This document shows positions 35,834 through 45,312 of a DNA stretch of 64,000 bases, in pieces. Each line of letters opens with the position of its first letter. The first letter of the stretch is position 1. This DNA is from Aeromicrobium sp. Leaf350 (GTDB lineage: Bacteria; Actinomycetota; Actinomycetes; Propionibacteriales; Nocardioidaceae). The stretch is taken from assembly GCF_916858655.1 (NCBI RefSeq), contig NZ_CAKASL010000003.1, positions 496,001 to 560,000 on the forward strand, read 5' to 3'. A program made the translations under genes and the position numbers. The notes beneath the pieces were generated by a model. It had not been told where the DNA came from, ran no database searches, and saw only the letters and a list, made by a program, of their open reading frames with translations.

Positions 35834-36373
35834 ATGACGGAGACCGTGAGTGCCGAGAGCACGCTGGTCGAGCGTGCGCGCGCTGGTGACCCGGACGCCT
35901 TCACGCAGCTCGTCACCGAGAGCCGCGACATCCTGTGGTCGGTGTGCCTGCGCATCACGGCCGATCCGCTGGACGCCGAGGACGCCCTCCAGGACACGCT
36001 GATCGCGGCCTGGCAGAACATCCACAAGTTCCGCGGCAACAGCAAGTTCAGCACCTGGTGCTATCGGATCGCCGCCAACGCCTCGATCGCCGTGTGCCGC
36101 AAGCGCCGCTCGATCCCGATCGACACCGACGACATCGTCGACCTCGTGGTCGTCGCCGACGCCACGGGTCAGGTCGACGACCGCGACCTCGTCACCGCAG
36201 CGCTGCGCGAGGTCTCGCCCGACTTCCGCGAGGCGCTCGTGCTGCGCGAGTACGGCGACATGACCTACGACGAGATCGCCGCCCACCAGGGCATCGGCGT
36301 GCAGACCGTCAAGAGCCGCATCAACCGCGCGCGCAGCCAGCTGGCCGACGCGGTCCGCGGCGCGACCGCCTGA
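35834..36373 (+). CDS. ECF-type RNA polymerase sigma factor
   Basis: A 179-residue sigma-70 family factor with regions 2 (residues about 12-80, DAEDALQDTLIAAWQNIHKF) and 4 (about 115-170, MTYDEIAAHQGIGVQTVKSRI). No anti-sigma gene follows in the window. GGGGGA lies six bases before the ATG. It starts 81 bases after the second dynamin gene, so it might be the last gene of that cluster, or a separate unit driven by a CATACT-type -10 near 35801. A role in controlling the cluster is inferred. Confidence 0.9.
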   Translation: MTETVSAESTLVERARAGDPDAFTQLVTESRDILWSVCLRITADPLDAEDALQDTLIAAWQNIHKFRGNSKFSTWCYRIAANASIAVCRKRRSIPIDTDDIVDLVVVADATGQVDDRDLVTAALREVSPDFREALVLREYGDMTYDEIAAHQGIGVQTVKSRINRARSQLADAVRGATA

Positions 36374-36461
36374 GGCCTCCGCGTCGGTCCGTCCTGCGGT
36401 GCAGTCAGCGGTGACCGGGCCGAGTGGGCGTGTCGGCCCCGGGCCTCGTACGATGCGACTC

Positions 36462-38285
36462 ATGTCAGCCGATACGCCGGCCGCCCCCGCCGAGGTGACC
36501 GTCCCGCTCGCCGAGGGCCTCACGTCCACGCGTGAGGCGTGGGAGAAGGCCACGGCCACCGTCCTGCGCAAGAGCCGCAGGCTCGCCGACGACGCCCCCG
36601 ACGCGGAGGCCTGGTCGACGCTCACGACCACGACGCTCGACGGCATCGAGGTCACGCCGCTCGGCACGCCCGAGCTGACGGCCGACCTGCCCGCCACGGG
36701 CCTGCCGGGCCAGGCGCCGTTCACGCGCGGCGCCGAGGCGCTCCGCGAGAACCGCGCGTGGGACGTCCGCGCCTGGTTCACCGACCCGGACGCCCAGCGG
36801 ACCGCCGACGACGTCATGACCGACCTCGAGAACGGCGTGAGCTCGCTGTGGATCACGCTGGGCGAGGCCGGCACCCCGACCGACGCCCTGGCGCGCATCC
36901 TCGAGCCCGTGTTCGTCGATCTCGCCCCGGTCGTCGTGCAGGACGCCCACGACCCGCTGTCCGCGGCCCGCGCGCTGGCCGCCGTGATCGAGGACAAGGC
37001 CGTGCAGGCCCACCACGGCACGAACCTCGGTGTGGACCCCATCGGCACCGCGGTGCGCACCCGTCTGGGCAGCGGCACCGGGCAGACCGACCTCGACCTG
37101 GCCGTGGAGGCCGCCCGCCTGGCGCTCCCGCTCGGCATCCGGGCGATCGTGGTCGACGGCACGGCCGTGCACGACGCCGGCGGCTCCGACGTGCAGGAGC
37201 TCGCCTACCTGCTGGCTGCCGGCGCCACGTACCTGCGGGTGCTGACCGAGGCCGGCCTGTCGGTCGACGACGCGGCCGGGCTGCTGGAGTTCCGCATCGC
37301 GGCGACCGACGAGCAGTTCCCAACGATGGCCAAGTTCCGTGCGGCCCGCCGCACGTGGGCCCGCGTCGCGGAGCTCGCCGGTGTGGCCGAGGCGCAGCGT
37401 GGTCAGCGTCAGCACGCGGTGACCTCGCGCCCGATGATGACGACGTACGACCCCTACGTGAACATGCTCCGCACGACGGTGGCCTCGTTCGCCGCCGGCG
37501 TCGGTGGCGCCGCGTCCGTCACGGTGCTGCCCTTCGACGAGCCCCTGGGCCTGCCCGAGGCGTTCAGCCGCCGCATCGCGCGCAACACCTCGAGCCTGCT
37601 GATCAGCGAGTCCCACGTCGCCAAGGTCACCGATCCCGGCGGAGGCTCGCACCTCGTCGAGCAGCTGACCGACGACCTCGCCCGCGCGGCCTGGGCCGGA
37701 TTCGGCGAGCTCGAGTCGGCCGGGGGAGTGCTGTCGTCCCTCGACCTCGTCGCCGAGCGCATCGACGCGACGCGTGACGCCCGCGGACTTCAGATCGCGA
37801 AGCGCGCGATGCCGCTCACCGGTGTCAGCGAGTTCCCGAACCTGCACGAGCAGCTGCCCGAACGTCGCCCCTACCCGACCGAGCAGGTCGTCTTCCGCTA
37901 CGCCCACGAGTTCGAGGAGATGCGCGACGACCGCGCGGCCGCCACGGTCTTCCTCGCGACGATGGGCCCCGTCGCGGCGCACACCGCCCGCGCGACCTTC
38001 GCGGCCAACCTGTTCGCCGCGGGTGGCATCGACACGGTCACGGCCGGACCGACCGCCGGTGTCGACGAGGTCGTCGCGGCCTACGACGGCTCCCCGGTGG
38101 TGTGCCTGACCGGCAACGACAAGGCCTACGCGGAGTGGGGCAGCGAGCTCGTCGCGGCACTCCGAGAGGCCGGTGCCCGCCACGTCGTCGTGGCCGGCAA
38201 GGTCGACGTGGGCGCCGACGCGCAGGCCTTCGCGGGGCTCGACGCCCTCGCCTTCCTCCGCACGACCCGAGAGGAGCTGGTCTGA
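36462..38285 (+). CDS. mutA: Methylmalonyl-CoA mutase, small subunit
   Basis: The 607-residue non-catalytic partner of the B12-dependent methylmalonyl-CoA mutase, which joins propionyl-CoA and odd-chain or branched-chain breakdown to succinyl-CoA. It keeps the TIM-barrel shape and the C-terminal flavodoxin-like B12 domain but lacks the cobalt-binding DxHxxG motif, as expected for MutA. The chosen ATG at 36462 is seven bases after TACGAT. It is two bases from mutB. No B12 riboswitch is visible upstream. Confidence 0.94.
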   Translation: MSADTPAAPAEVTVPLAEGLTSTREAWEKATATVLRKSRRLADDAPDAEAWSTLTTTTLDGIEVTPLGTPELTADLPATGLPGQAPFTRGAEALRENRAWDVRAWFTDPDAQRTADDVMTDLENGVSSLWITLGEAGTPTDALARILEPVFVDLAPVVVQDAHDPLSAARALAAVIEDKAVQAHHGTNLGVDPIGTAVRTRLGSGTGQTDLDLAVEAARLALPLGIRAIVVDGTAVHDAGGSDVQELAYLLAAGATYLRVLTEAGLSVDDAAGLLEFRIAATDEQFPTMAKFRAARRTWARVAELAGVAEAQRGQRQHAVTSRPMMTTYDPYVNMLRTTVASFAAGVGGAASVTVLPFDEPLGLPEAFSRRIARNTSSLLISESHVAKVTDPGGGSHLVEQLTDDLARAAWAGFGELESAGGVLSSLDLVAERIDATRDARGLQIAKRAMPLTGVSEFPNLHEQLPERRPYPTEQVVFRYAHEFEEMRDDRAAATVFLATMGPVAAHTARATFAANLFAAGGIDTVTAGPTAGVDEVVAAYDGSPVVCLTGNDKAYAEWGSELVAALREAGARHVVVAGKVDVGADAQAFAGLDALAFLRTTREELV

Positions 38286-38287
38286 TC

Positions 38288-40474
38288 ATGTCGACAGTCC
38301 CCAGCAGCTTCGCCGACTTCCCGCTGGACCCCGAGCAGGAGCCCACGGGGGATGCCGAGGCCTACGCCCGCGCGGCCGACGGCGTCGAGCCGTGGCCCGC
38401 CCCCGAGGGCATCGACGTCAAGGAGCTCTACACGTCGGACGACCTGGAGGGTGCTGACGCGCTCGACACGTACCCGGGTCAGGCGCCGTTCCTGCGTGGT
38501 CCGTACCCGGCGATGTACACGACGCAGCCGTGGACCGTGCGCCAGTACGCCGGCTTCTCGACCGCCGAGGAGTCCAACGCCTTCTACCGCCGCAACCTCA
38601 AGGCCGGCCAGAAGGGCCTCTCGGTCGCCTTCGACCTGGCGACGCACCGCGGCTACGACTCCGACCACCCGCGGGTCAAGGGCGACGTCGGCATGGCCGG
38701 CGTCGCGATCGACTCCATCTACGACACCCGCACGCTCTTCGACGGCATCCCGCTCGACGAGATGAGCGTGTCGATGACGATGAACGGCGCCGTCCTGCCG
38801 GTGCTGGCGCTGTACATCGTCGCGGCCGAGGAGCAGGGGGTGAAGCCGGAACAGCTCGCGGGGACCATCCAGAACGACATCCTCAAGGAGTTCATGGTCC
38901 GCAACACCTACATCTACCCGCCGGCGCCGTCGATGCGGATCATCTCCGACATCTTCGCGTACACGGCGCAGAAGATGCCGCGGTTCAACTCCATCAGCAT
39001 CTCGGGGTACCACATCCAGGAGGCCGGGGCGACGAACGACCTCGAGCTCGCCTACACGCTGGCCGACGGCGTGGAGTACATCCGGGCGGGCCTGGACGTG
39101 GGCCTGGACGTCGACGCGTTCGCGCCGCGGCTGAGCTTCTTCTGGGCCATCGGCATGAACTTCTTCATGGAGGTCGCCAAGATGCGCGCCGGCCGCGCGC
39201 TGTGGGCCCGCCTGGTCAAGGACTTCGACCCGCAGAACCCCAAGTCGCTCTCGCTGCGCACGCACTCGCAGACCTCCGGCTGGTCACTCACCGCGCAGGA
39301 CGTCTACAACAACGTGCAGCGCACCGCGATCGAGGCGATGGCCGCGACGCAGGGCCACACGCAGAGCCTGCACACCAACGCGCTCGACGAGGCCATCGCC
39401 CTGCCGACCGACTTCAGCGCTCGCATCGCCCGCAACACCCAGCTGCTGCTGCAGCAGGAGTCGGGCACGACGCGCAGCATCGACCCGTGGGGCGGCTCGT
39501 ACTACGTCGAGAAGCTGACCCGGCAGCTGGCGAACCGCGCCTGGGCCCACATCCAGGAGGTCGAGTCCGCCGGCGGCATGGCGAAGGCCATCGAGGAGGG
39601 CATCCCGAAGATGCGCATCGAGGAGGCCGCCGCCCGCACCCAGGCTCGCATCGACTCCGGCCAGCAGGCCGTCATCGGTGTCAACACCTTCCGTCTGCGC
39701 GACGAGGATCCGCTCGACGTGCTCAAGGTCGACAACGCGGCCGTGTACGCGGCGCAGGTGGCCAAGCTCGAGCGTCTGCGCGCCGAGCGCGACGACGACG
39801 ACGTCCGACGGTCCCTGGAGGCCCTGACGGCCTCGGCCGAGCGTGGGGCGTCCAAGGACGGCTCGCTCGACGGCAACCTGCTGGCGCTGGCGGTCGACGC
39901 GGCGCGGGCGAAGGCCACGGTGGGCGAGATCTCCGACGCGCTCGAGAAGGTCTACGGGCGGCACCAGGCCGTGATCCGTACGATCTCGGGTGTGTACCGC
40001 ACCGAGGCCGGTCAGGGTGGCAACGTCCAGCGCGTCATCGACGCGACGGCGGAGTTCGAGGACGCCGAGGGCCGACGCCCGCGCATCCTGGTGGCCAAGA
40101 TGGGCCAGGACGGGCACGACCGCGGCCAGAAGGTCATCGTGACGGCGTTCGCCGACATGGGCTTCGACGTCGACGTGGGCCCGCTGTTCTCGACGCCCGA
40201 GGAGGTCGCCCAGCAGGCGATCGACGCCGACGTGCACATCGTCGGTGTCTCCTCCCTGGCGGCGGGCCACCTGGCGCTGCTGCCCGAGCTCAAGCGAGCG
40301 CTCGAGGAGCAGGGTCGGGCCGACATCATGGTCGTGATGGGTGGCGTGATCCCGCCCGACGACGTGCCGACGCTCAAGGAGATGGGCGCGGCCGAGGTCT
40401 TCCTCCCCGGCACCGTCATCGCCGACTCGGCGCTGTCGCTGCTCGACAAGCTCCGCACCCAGCTGCAGGACTGA
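38288..40474 (+). CDS. mutB: Methylmalonyl-CoA mutase, large catalytic subunit
   Basis: The 728-residue catalytic subunit that isomerises (R)-methylmalonyl-CoA to succinyl-CoA with adenosylcobalamin. The N-terminal barrel carries [19 protein letters not shown]-like substrate residues and the C-terminal B12 domain has DGHDRGQKV, where His610 binds cobalt. The ATG at 38288 follows two bases after the mutA stop. It works with MutA and is protected by the MeaB GTPase encoded 440 bases downstream. Confidence 0.96.
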   Translation: MSTVPSSFADFPLDPEQEPTGDAEAYARAADGVEPWPAPEGIDVKELYTSDDLEGADALDTYPGQAPFLRGPYPAMYTTQPWTVRQYAGFSTAEESNAFYRRNLKAGQKGLSVAFDLATHRGYDSDHPRVKGDVGMAGVAIDSIYDTRTLFDGIPLDEMSVSMTMNGAVLPVLALYIVAAEEQGVKPEQLAGTIQNDILKEFMVRNTYIYPPAPSMRIISDIFAYTAQKMPRFNSISISGYHIQEAGATNDLELAYTLADGVEYIRAGLDVGLDVDAFAPRLSFFWAIGMNFFMEVAKMRAGRALWARLVKDFDPQNPKSLSLRTHSQTSGWSLTAQDVYNNVQRTAIEAMAATQGHTQSLHTNALDEAIALPTDFSARIARNTQLLLQQESGTTRSIDPWGGSYYVEKLTRQLANRAWAHIQEVESAGGMAKAIEEGIPKMRIEEAAARTQARIDSGQQAVIGVNTFRLRDEDPLDVLKVDNAAVYAAQVAKLERLRAERDDDDVRRSLEALTASAERGASKDGSLDGNLLALAVDAARAKATVGEISDALEKVYGRHQAVIRTISGVYRTEAGQGGNVQRVIDATAEFEDAEGRRPRILVAKMGQDGHDRGQKVIVTAFADMGFDVDVGPLFSTPEEVAQQAIDADVHIVGVSSLAAGHLALLPELKRALEEQGRADIMVVMGGVIPPDDVPTLKEMGAAEVFLPGTVIADSALSLLDKLRTQLQD

Positions 40475-40488
40475 GGCGAGGGCGCCGC

Positions 40489-40800
40489 TCAGGCGGCGTC
40501 GTCGCCGAAGACTTTGCGCGCGACGGCCTGGACGTCGCGGTCGAGATGGGTGAAGCGCGCCGTCATGACCTCCTCGACCCGACGCACCTCGGAACGGACC
40601 GACCCGATCTCGGCCTTCATCTCGCTGCGCAGAGATCCGATCTCGGTCGTCATCTCGCTGCGCAGGGAACCGATCTCCGAACGGACCGACCCGAACTCGG
40701 CCTGGATGACGCGGACGAAGAGGGTCGACATCAACGCGAGGGCGGCGAACAGGGAGGAGGCGAGGACGCCGATCGACGTCCAGACCTGGGGCTCGTTCAT
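40489..40800 (-). CDS. Small membrane protein with hendecad coiled coil
   Basis: A 103-residue protein with one N-terminal transmembrane helix (residues about 10-32) and a long coiled coil. Three near-identical 11-residue repeats (IGSLRSEMTTE, IGSLRSEMKAE, then IGSVRSEVRRV) follow a half copy FGSVRSE. The 11-residue period favours a right-handed coil. The ATG at 40800 has AAGGAG about ten bases upstream. It lies between mutB and meaB but on the opposite strand. I do not recognise a function; a membrane-tethered oligomer is the likely form. Confidence 0.78.
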   Translation of the reverse strand: MNEPQVWTSIGVLASSLFAALALMSTLFVRVIQAEFGSVRSEIGSLRSEMTTEIGSLRSEMKAEIGSVRSEVRRVEEVMTARFTHLDRDVQAVARKVFGDDAA

Positions 40801-40846
40801 GGACAGCACTCCTTCAGTGTCGCGGTTCTCGGCGCACGTTGCCAGG

Positions 40847-40878
40847 GCCTGCCGACACCCTGCGAGGACCCGGCAGGC
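40847..40878. other. 8-bp inverted repeat between the coiled-coil gene and meaB
   Basis: GCCTGCCG (40847-40854) and CGGCAGGC (40871-40878) are exact complements separated by 16 bases. They lie between divergent starts, so a regulator site is more likely than a terminator. Confidence 0.35.
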
Positions 40879-40912
40879 TGCCTGTGGACAAGCACCGCCC
40901 TAGACTTCGAGG

Positions 40913-41884
40913 GTGATCGACCTGGGTGAGCTGGCGGACGGAGTTCGCGAGGGGCGTCGTGCCTCGATCTCGCGGGCCATCACCCTCGTGGAGTCCCGGC
41001 GGGCCGATCACCGGGCCGCGGCGCGCGAGCTGCTGACAGCCCTGACCCCCGATGCCGGGGGCGCGGTGCGCGTCGGGATCTCGGGAGTGCCCGGAGTCGG
41101 CAAGTCCACGACGATCGAGGCGCTCGGCACGCACCTGACGGGGCGCGACCACAAGGTGGGGGTCCTCGCCGTCGACCCGTCGAGCGTCCGCACCGGCGGC
41201 TCCGTGCTGGGCGACAAGACCCGGATGTCGACCCTCGCGATCGACCCGAACTCGTTCATCCGCCCGTCGCCGTCGGCCGGCACGCTGGGCGGCGTCGCCC
41301 GCGCCACGAGCCAGGCCATGACGATCCTGGAGGCGGCCGGCTACGACGTCGTGCTGGTCGAGACCGTCGGCGTGGGTCAGTCCGAGATCACCGTCGCCGG
41401 CATGGTCGACACGTTCCTGTTCCTCACCCTGGCGCGGACCGGTGACCAGCTCCAAGGCATCAAGAAGGGCATCCTGGAGATCGCCGACGTCATCGCGGTC
41501 AACAAGGCCGACGGCGAGCGGGTGCGGGAGGCCGAGGTCACGGCCAAGGACCTCGCGGGCGCCCTGAGGATGGTCTACGCCGGCACGCAGGACTGGGTTC
41601 CGCCCGTGCTGACGTGCTCGGGCCTCGAGGGCACCGGCATCGACACGGTGTGGAGCCGGGTGCTCCGGCACCGCGAGTTCCTGGGTCACCGGGGGCTGGC
41701 CGAGAAGCGCGCCCAGCAGCAGCTCGACTTCACCTGGGCACTCGTGCGCGACGAGCTCGAGGACCGCCTGCGCCGTCACGAGGGCGTGCGCGACGTCCGC
41801 GCCGAGGTGCGCGAGGAGATCCTCGCGGGCCGCCTCGGCGCCGCAGAGGCTGCGGACCGTCTGCTCGCCGCGTACGACGAGTAG
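40913..41884 (+). CDS. meaB: Methylmalonyl-CoA mutase-associated GTPase
   Basis: A 323-residue G3E-type GTPase that gates cofactor loading and protects methylmalonyl-CoA mutase from inactivation. Walker A is GVPGVGKST (residues about 58-66). ETVGVGQSE and the base-recognition motif VNKADG follow. The GTG start is six bases after TAGACT (40901-40906), so leaderless. It is unlinked from the mutAB transcript by the minus-strand coiled-coil gene, but its partner genes are adjacent. Confidence 0.94.
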   Translation: MIDLGELADGVREGRRASISRAITLVESRRADHRAAARELLTALTPDAGGAVRVGISGVPGVGKSTTIEALGTHLTGRDHKVGVLAVDPSSVRTGGSVLGDKTRMSTLAIDPNSFIRPSPSAGTLGGVARATSQAMTILEAAGYDVVLVETVGVGQSEITVAGMVDTFLFLTLARTGDQLQGIKKGILEIADVIAVNKADGERVREAEVTAKDLAGALRMVYAGTQDWVPPVLTCSGLEGTGIDTVWSRVLRHREFLGHRGLAEKRAQQQLDFTWALVRDELEDRLRRHEGVRDVRAEVREEILAGRLGAAEAADRLLAAYDE

Positions 41885-41916
41885 TGCCGCCACGCCGGGT
41901 CCTTCTGGCAAGAGGG

Positions 41917-41946
41917 AGGGCCCGCGCAGGGAGCGGCGCGGGCCCT
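41917..41946 (+). terminator. Rho-independent-like terminator after meaB
   Basis: AGGGCCCGCGC and GCGCGGGCCCT form a perfect 11-bp stem with an 8-base loop, 32 bases past the meaB stop. There is no T-tract, as is common in high-GC actinobacteria. Confidence 0.7.
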
Positions 41947-42302
41947 AGGTCAGGACCGGCGACCGCAGATGATGGGGGCGATCGCGTCACAGGGAGATGG
42001 ACGACTCTCCGGTCCGACATGACCAGTGAAACATAGCCCGGTCGAACTAGGCGAGGGCTCCTCGGTCGATCTCGCTGTGAGGATCCCAAGATCTCAGGAT
42101 GCGAGACGCCTGTGAGAGTCGTGGGCGCGGTTCGGCGCACCGGAGTGTGGTCTCCAGGCGGGCATCGTCGCAGGTCAGCGCCTCGAGTGCGGCGCCGCCA
42201 GACCCGAGCGACCGGGCACGTCCCGTCACCAGGTACGGAGAATCTGGATGAATGACTAGTCACAAAGGACTAGGCCGGGCTAGTCTTTCCTCAGTGCCAT
42301 AC
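41947..42302. other. Gene-free region rich in CTAG; possible small RNA or regulatory DNA
   Basis: No protein gene is credible here. From 42253 the sequence holds a perfect palindrome TGACTAGTCA (42253-42262) and then GACTAG...CTAGTC (42268-42285), which can pair around GCCGGG. CTAG, rare in high-GC genomes, occurs three times in 28 bases, and also at 42048. A structured RNA or a repressor-binding array is possible. The rest (41947-42250) shows nothing I can name. Confidence 0.4.
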
Positions 42303-42333
42303 GGGCCGACCATCTCGGGGGGATGGTCGGCCC
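42303..42333. terminator. 12-bp perfect hairpin downstream of the exported-protein gene
   Basis: GGGCCGACCATC and GATGGTCGGCCC pair perfectly around a 7-base loop. On the plus strand it is followed by ATCATTTT, so it could end a plus-strand RNA; on the minus strand it is 25 bases past the stop of the next gene. On the minus strand the loop is a run of C. Confidence 0.65.
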
Positions 42334-42358
42334 GGCATCATTTTCCGGGACTTTCGCC

Positions 42359-43222
42359 CTACGGGAGCGGCGCGAATCCGGCCCGGTCCTGGGTCAGGGT
42401 CCACCCGTTGACCCGCCAGTCGGGCCCGTCCAGCACGTAGGTCGACGTCGTCGCGATGGTGAGCTTCTCGGCGACGCCCTTCCCCGGGTTCCAGACCGGC
42501 ACGCCGGCCGACGCCTCGAGGCTGACCCGCAGCCGCGGTCGCGAGCCACCCCGCTCGAGGTCGACCCGGACGGTCGACCACGCGGGGTCGACCCACACCG
42601 CCCGGTCCGTGTAGCCGGTCTCGGTCCACGGCTCGCCGAAGAACTGGCGGCCGGCGCCGGGCCCGGGGCCGTCGAGCAGCACCAGTCCGGTCGCCTCACG
42701 CGCGGCGCTGCTGCGCGGCGCGGCGACGACCGCGTCGATCCGACCCGGGTAGGTCTCGGCGCGGCTCGCGTCCGTCAGGCGTGCCTCCGCCGGCGCGAAG
42801 TCCTCCCGGGCGTACGTCTGCCGCGGCAGGGAGAGGCGCGAGTAGCGCACGTCGAAGGTGAAGGCCACGGCGCTGCAGGCGGCGGCCCGGGCGGCCTCGT
42901 CGCCGACCTCGCGGGCGGCGGCCGCGGAGACGTCGGCCTGCACGGCGGGGCACCAGTCGACGACGCCTGCCGTCTCGGTCGTCGAGGCCGGACGGCCCGG
43001 CCAGACTCCGGCGACCGACGCGGGCGCCAGGGCCGCCGGGTCGGCAGGCGGTGGTTCGGCGGTGGGCTCGGCAGAGGGGACGCTCGACGACGGTGACGGT
43101 GAGGGGTCCGGGGCGGAGTCCGGTCGTTCGGTCCCGCCGGGGGTGACCAGCCCGATCGAGACGGCGACGAAGGCGATGAGGGACACGACCCCGACCAGCA
43201 CCTTGACCGCGACAGATCTCAC
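42359..43222 (-). CDS. Exported protein of unknown function
   Basis: A 287-residue protein with one N-terminal transmembrane or signal helix (residues about 7-28), a Pro/Ser/Glu-rich linker to about residue 65 and a globular domain. The first Cys pair (WCPAVQADV and AAACSAVAF) could form a disulfide outside. No family is recognised. The GTG start is six bases after TATCCT. It is divergent in layout from nothing; the next gene on the same strand, an aldo-keto reductase, starts further to the right, so this gene is downstream of it. Confidence 0.72.
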   Translation of the reverse strand: MRSVAVKVLVGVVSLIAFVAVSIGLVTPGGTERPDSAPDPSPSPSSSVPSAEPTAEPPPADPAALAPASVAGVWPGRPASTTETAGVVDWCPAVQADVSAAAAREVGDEAARAAACSAVAFTFDVRYSRLSLPRQTYAREDFAPAEARLTDASRAETYPGRIDAVVAAPRSSAAREATGLVLLDGPGPGAGRQFFGEPWTETGYTDRAVWVDPAWSTVRVDLERGGSRPRLRVSLEASAGVPVWNPGKGVAEKLTIATTSTYVLDGPDWRVNGWTLTQDRAGFAPLP

Positions 43223-43280
43223 GGCGTCAGGATAGGGCCGGTCGGGGGCGCGCCTCGCGGTCGGCTCGACCGCGCTGGGC

Positions 43281-44108
43281 TCAGCCGCGGTTGAAGGTGC
43301 CCGGGTCCGGCCCCGTGCGGTGGCCGCGGTCCAGGGAGCTGATCTGCTCGATCTCGGCGTCGGTGAGCTCGACCTCGGTCGCGGCGAAGTTCTCGGCGAC
43401 GCGCGACGGGGTGACCGACTTCGGGATCACGACGTTGCCGATCGCCAGGTGCCACGCCAGCACGACCTGGGCGGGAGAGGCGTCGTGCGCGGCAGCGATG
43501 CCGGTGATGACCGACTCCTCGAGCACCTCGCCCTGCGCGAGCGGGCTCCACGCCTCGGTCAGGATGCCGTTGGCCGCGTGGTACTCGCGCAGCGAGACCT
43601 GGGTCAGGGCCGGGTGCAGCTCGACCTGGTTGATCGACGGCGTCGTGAGGCCCTGGTCGGAGAGCGTCTGGAGGTCCTGGGCGCGGAAGTTGGACACGCC
43701 GATGGCCCGGACCCGGCCGTCGGCGTGCAGCTTCTCGAACGTCTTCCAGGTGTCGACGAACAGGCCGCGCTCGGGCGTGGGCCAGTGGATCAGGTAGAGG
43801 TCGAGCACGTCGAGCCCCAGGCGGTCCAGGCTCGCGTCGAAGGCCGCCAGGGTCTCGTCGACGCCCTGGTCGGAGTTCCAGAGCTTCGTCGTCACGAACA
43901 CCTCGTCGGACGGCAGGCCGGACGCCTTGAGGGCGGCGCCCACGGCCTCCTCGTTGCCGTAGATGCGGGCCGTGTCGATGTGCCGGTAGCCGACCTCGAG
44001 GGCCGTCTCGACGGCCTTCTGGGTCTCCGAGGGATCGACCTGGAAGACCCCGAAGCCGAGCTGGGGGATCGTGACGGAGTCGTTCAGGGGAAGGTCGCGA
44101 ATGGTCAT
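43281..44108 (-). CDS. Aldo/keto reductase
   Basis: A 275-residue NADPH-dependent reductase of aldehydes or ketones, such as 2,5-diketo-D-gluconate or methylglyoxal. The catalytic tetrad is visible: Asp and Tyr in HIDTARIYGNE, Lys in VTTKLW, and His in YLIHWP. The cofactor motif VIPKSVTPSRVAEN lies near the C-terminus. The ATG at 44108 is six bases after TAGCGT on the minus strand. The natural substrate is unknown. Confidence 0.93.
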   Translation of the reverse strand: MTIRDLPLNDSVTIPQLGFGVFQVDPSETQKAVETALEVGYRHIDTARIYGNEEAVGAALKASGLPSDEVFVTTKLWNSDQGVDETLAAFDASLDRLGLDVLDLYLIHWPTPERGLFVDTWKTFEKLHADGRVRAIGVSNFRAQDLQTLSDQGLTTPSINQVELHPALTQVSLREYHAANGILTEAWSPLAQGEVLEESVITGIAAAHDASPAQVVLAWHLAIGNVVIPKSVTPSRVAENFAATEVELTDAEIEQISSLDRGHRTGPDPGTFNRG

Positions 44109-44170
44109 GCCCCCACGCTAGGGCGTGGGTGGTGAGCCCGCCCGCGCGTCTCAGTCCAGGCGGGTGCCGG

Positions 44171-45286
44171 TCAGACCGTGGCCCACTCGGGGTTCCAGCC
44201 CTCGATCTCGTCGGCGCGACGCGAGGCCGGGCCGGTGTAGATCGCGGAGGGGCGGATCAGGCGACCCGTGCGCTTCTGCTCGAGGATGTGCGCGCTCCAG
44301 CCGGCGGTGCGGGCGGACGTGAACATCGCCGTGAACATGTGCGGCGGGATCTCGGCGTAGTCGAGCATGATCGCGGCCCAGAACTCGACGTTCGTCTCGA
44401 GCACGCGGTCGGGGCGGCGCTCGCGCAGCTCCTTGAGCGCGGCCTTCTCGAGCGCCTCGGCGACCTCGGCGCGGGGTGCCTTGAGCTCCTGCGCGGTGCG
44501 ACGCAGCGTGCGCGCACGGGGGTCCTGCGCGCGGTAGACGCGGTGGCCGAAGCCCATGAGGCGCTCGCCGGAGTCGAGGAGCTTCTTGACGTACGCCTCG
44601 GCGTCGCCCAGCTTCTCGACCTCCTCGATCATCGTGAGGACGCGGGCCGGGGCGCCGCCGTGCAGCGGTCCCGACATGGCGCCCACGGCACCCGAGAGGG
44701 CGGCCGCGGCGTCGGCGCCGGTGGAGGCGATGACGCGGGCGGTGAAGGTCGAGGCGTTCATGCCGTGCTCGGCGGCCGAGACCCAGTAGGCGTCGATGGC
44801 CTTGACGTGGTCGGGGTTGACCTCGCCACGCCAGCGCTTGAGGAAGCGCTCGGTGACGGTCGAGCACTCGTCGATCTCGCTCTGCGGCACGAACGGCTGG
44901 CCGACGCCGCGGGCGGCCTGGGCGACGTAGGAGAGCACCATGACGGCTGCGCGGGCGAGGTCCTCGCGGGCCTGGACGTCGTCGATGTCGTAGAGCTGCT
45001 TCATGCCCCAGGCCGGTGCGGTCAGCGCGATGGCGCTCTGCACGTCGGCCCGGATGTCGCCGGAGTGAACCGGGATGGGGAACGGCTCGGCGGGCGGGAG
45101 GCCCGGCTCGTAGGCGCCGTCGACCAGGAGGCCCCAGATCTTCTCGAACGGCACGCGGCCGACCAGGTCGTCGATGTCGACGCCGCGGTAGCGCAGGGCC
45201 GATCCTTCCTTGTCGGGCTCGGCGATCTCGCTCTCGAATGCGATGACGCCCTCGAGTCCGTGGTGTACCTCAGTCATGGGGCTCAT
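44171..45286 (-). CDS. citA: Citrate synthase family protein (citrate synthase 2)
   Basis: Condenses oxaloacetate with acetyl-CoA, or acts as a 2-methylcitrate synthase; family data cannot separate these. It is 371 residues, typical of the actinobacterial second citrate synthase. The His and Asp sites are in MSGPLHGGAP and MGFGHRVYRAQDPRA. With mutAB nearby a methylcitrate role is possible. The ATG at 45286 has GAGGG about nine bases upstream. It is divergent from pdxH across 26 bases. Confidence 0.9.
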   Translation of the reverse strand: MSPMTEVHHGLEGVIAFESEIAEPDKEGSALRYRGVDIDDLVGRVPFEKIWGLLVDGAYEPGLPPAEPFPIPVHSGDIRADVQSAIALTAPAWGMKQLYDIDDVQAREDLARAAVMVLSYVAQAARGVGQPFVPQSEIDECSTVTERFLKRWRGEVNPDHVKAIDAYWVSAAEHGMNASTFTARVIASTGADAAAALSGAVGAMSGPLHGGAPARVLTMIEEVEKLGDAEAYVKKLLDSGERLMGFGHRVYRAQDPRARTLRRTAQELKAPRAEVAEALEKAALKELRERRPDRVLETNVEFWAAIMLDYAEIPPHMFTAMFTSARTAGWSAHILEQKRTGRLIRPSAIYTGPASRRADEIEGWNPEWATV

Positions 45287-45312
45287 CGTGCCACCCTCGC
45301 TACGGTGTGGTC

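Noticed and set aside
36374-36461. Cobalamin riboswitch ahead of mutAB
   Set aside because: The gap of 88 bases has a -10 seven bases from the start, so no leader is left to hold the riboswitch, and the B12-box is absent.
42250-42345. 6C small RNA on the minus strand
   Set aside because: 6C needs two hairpins with C-rich loops; only one C-run loop is seen, the other loop being CCCGGC-like, and the neighbours do not match the known location.
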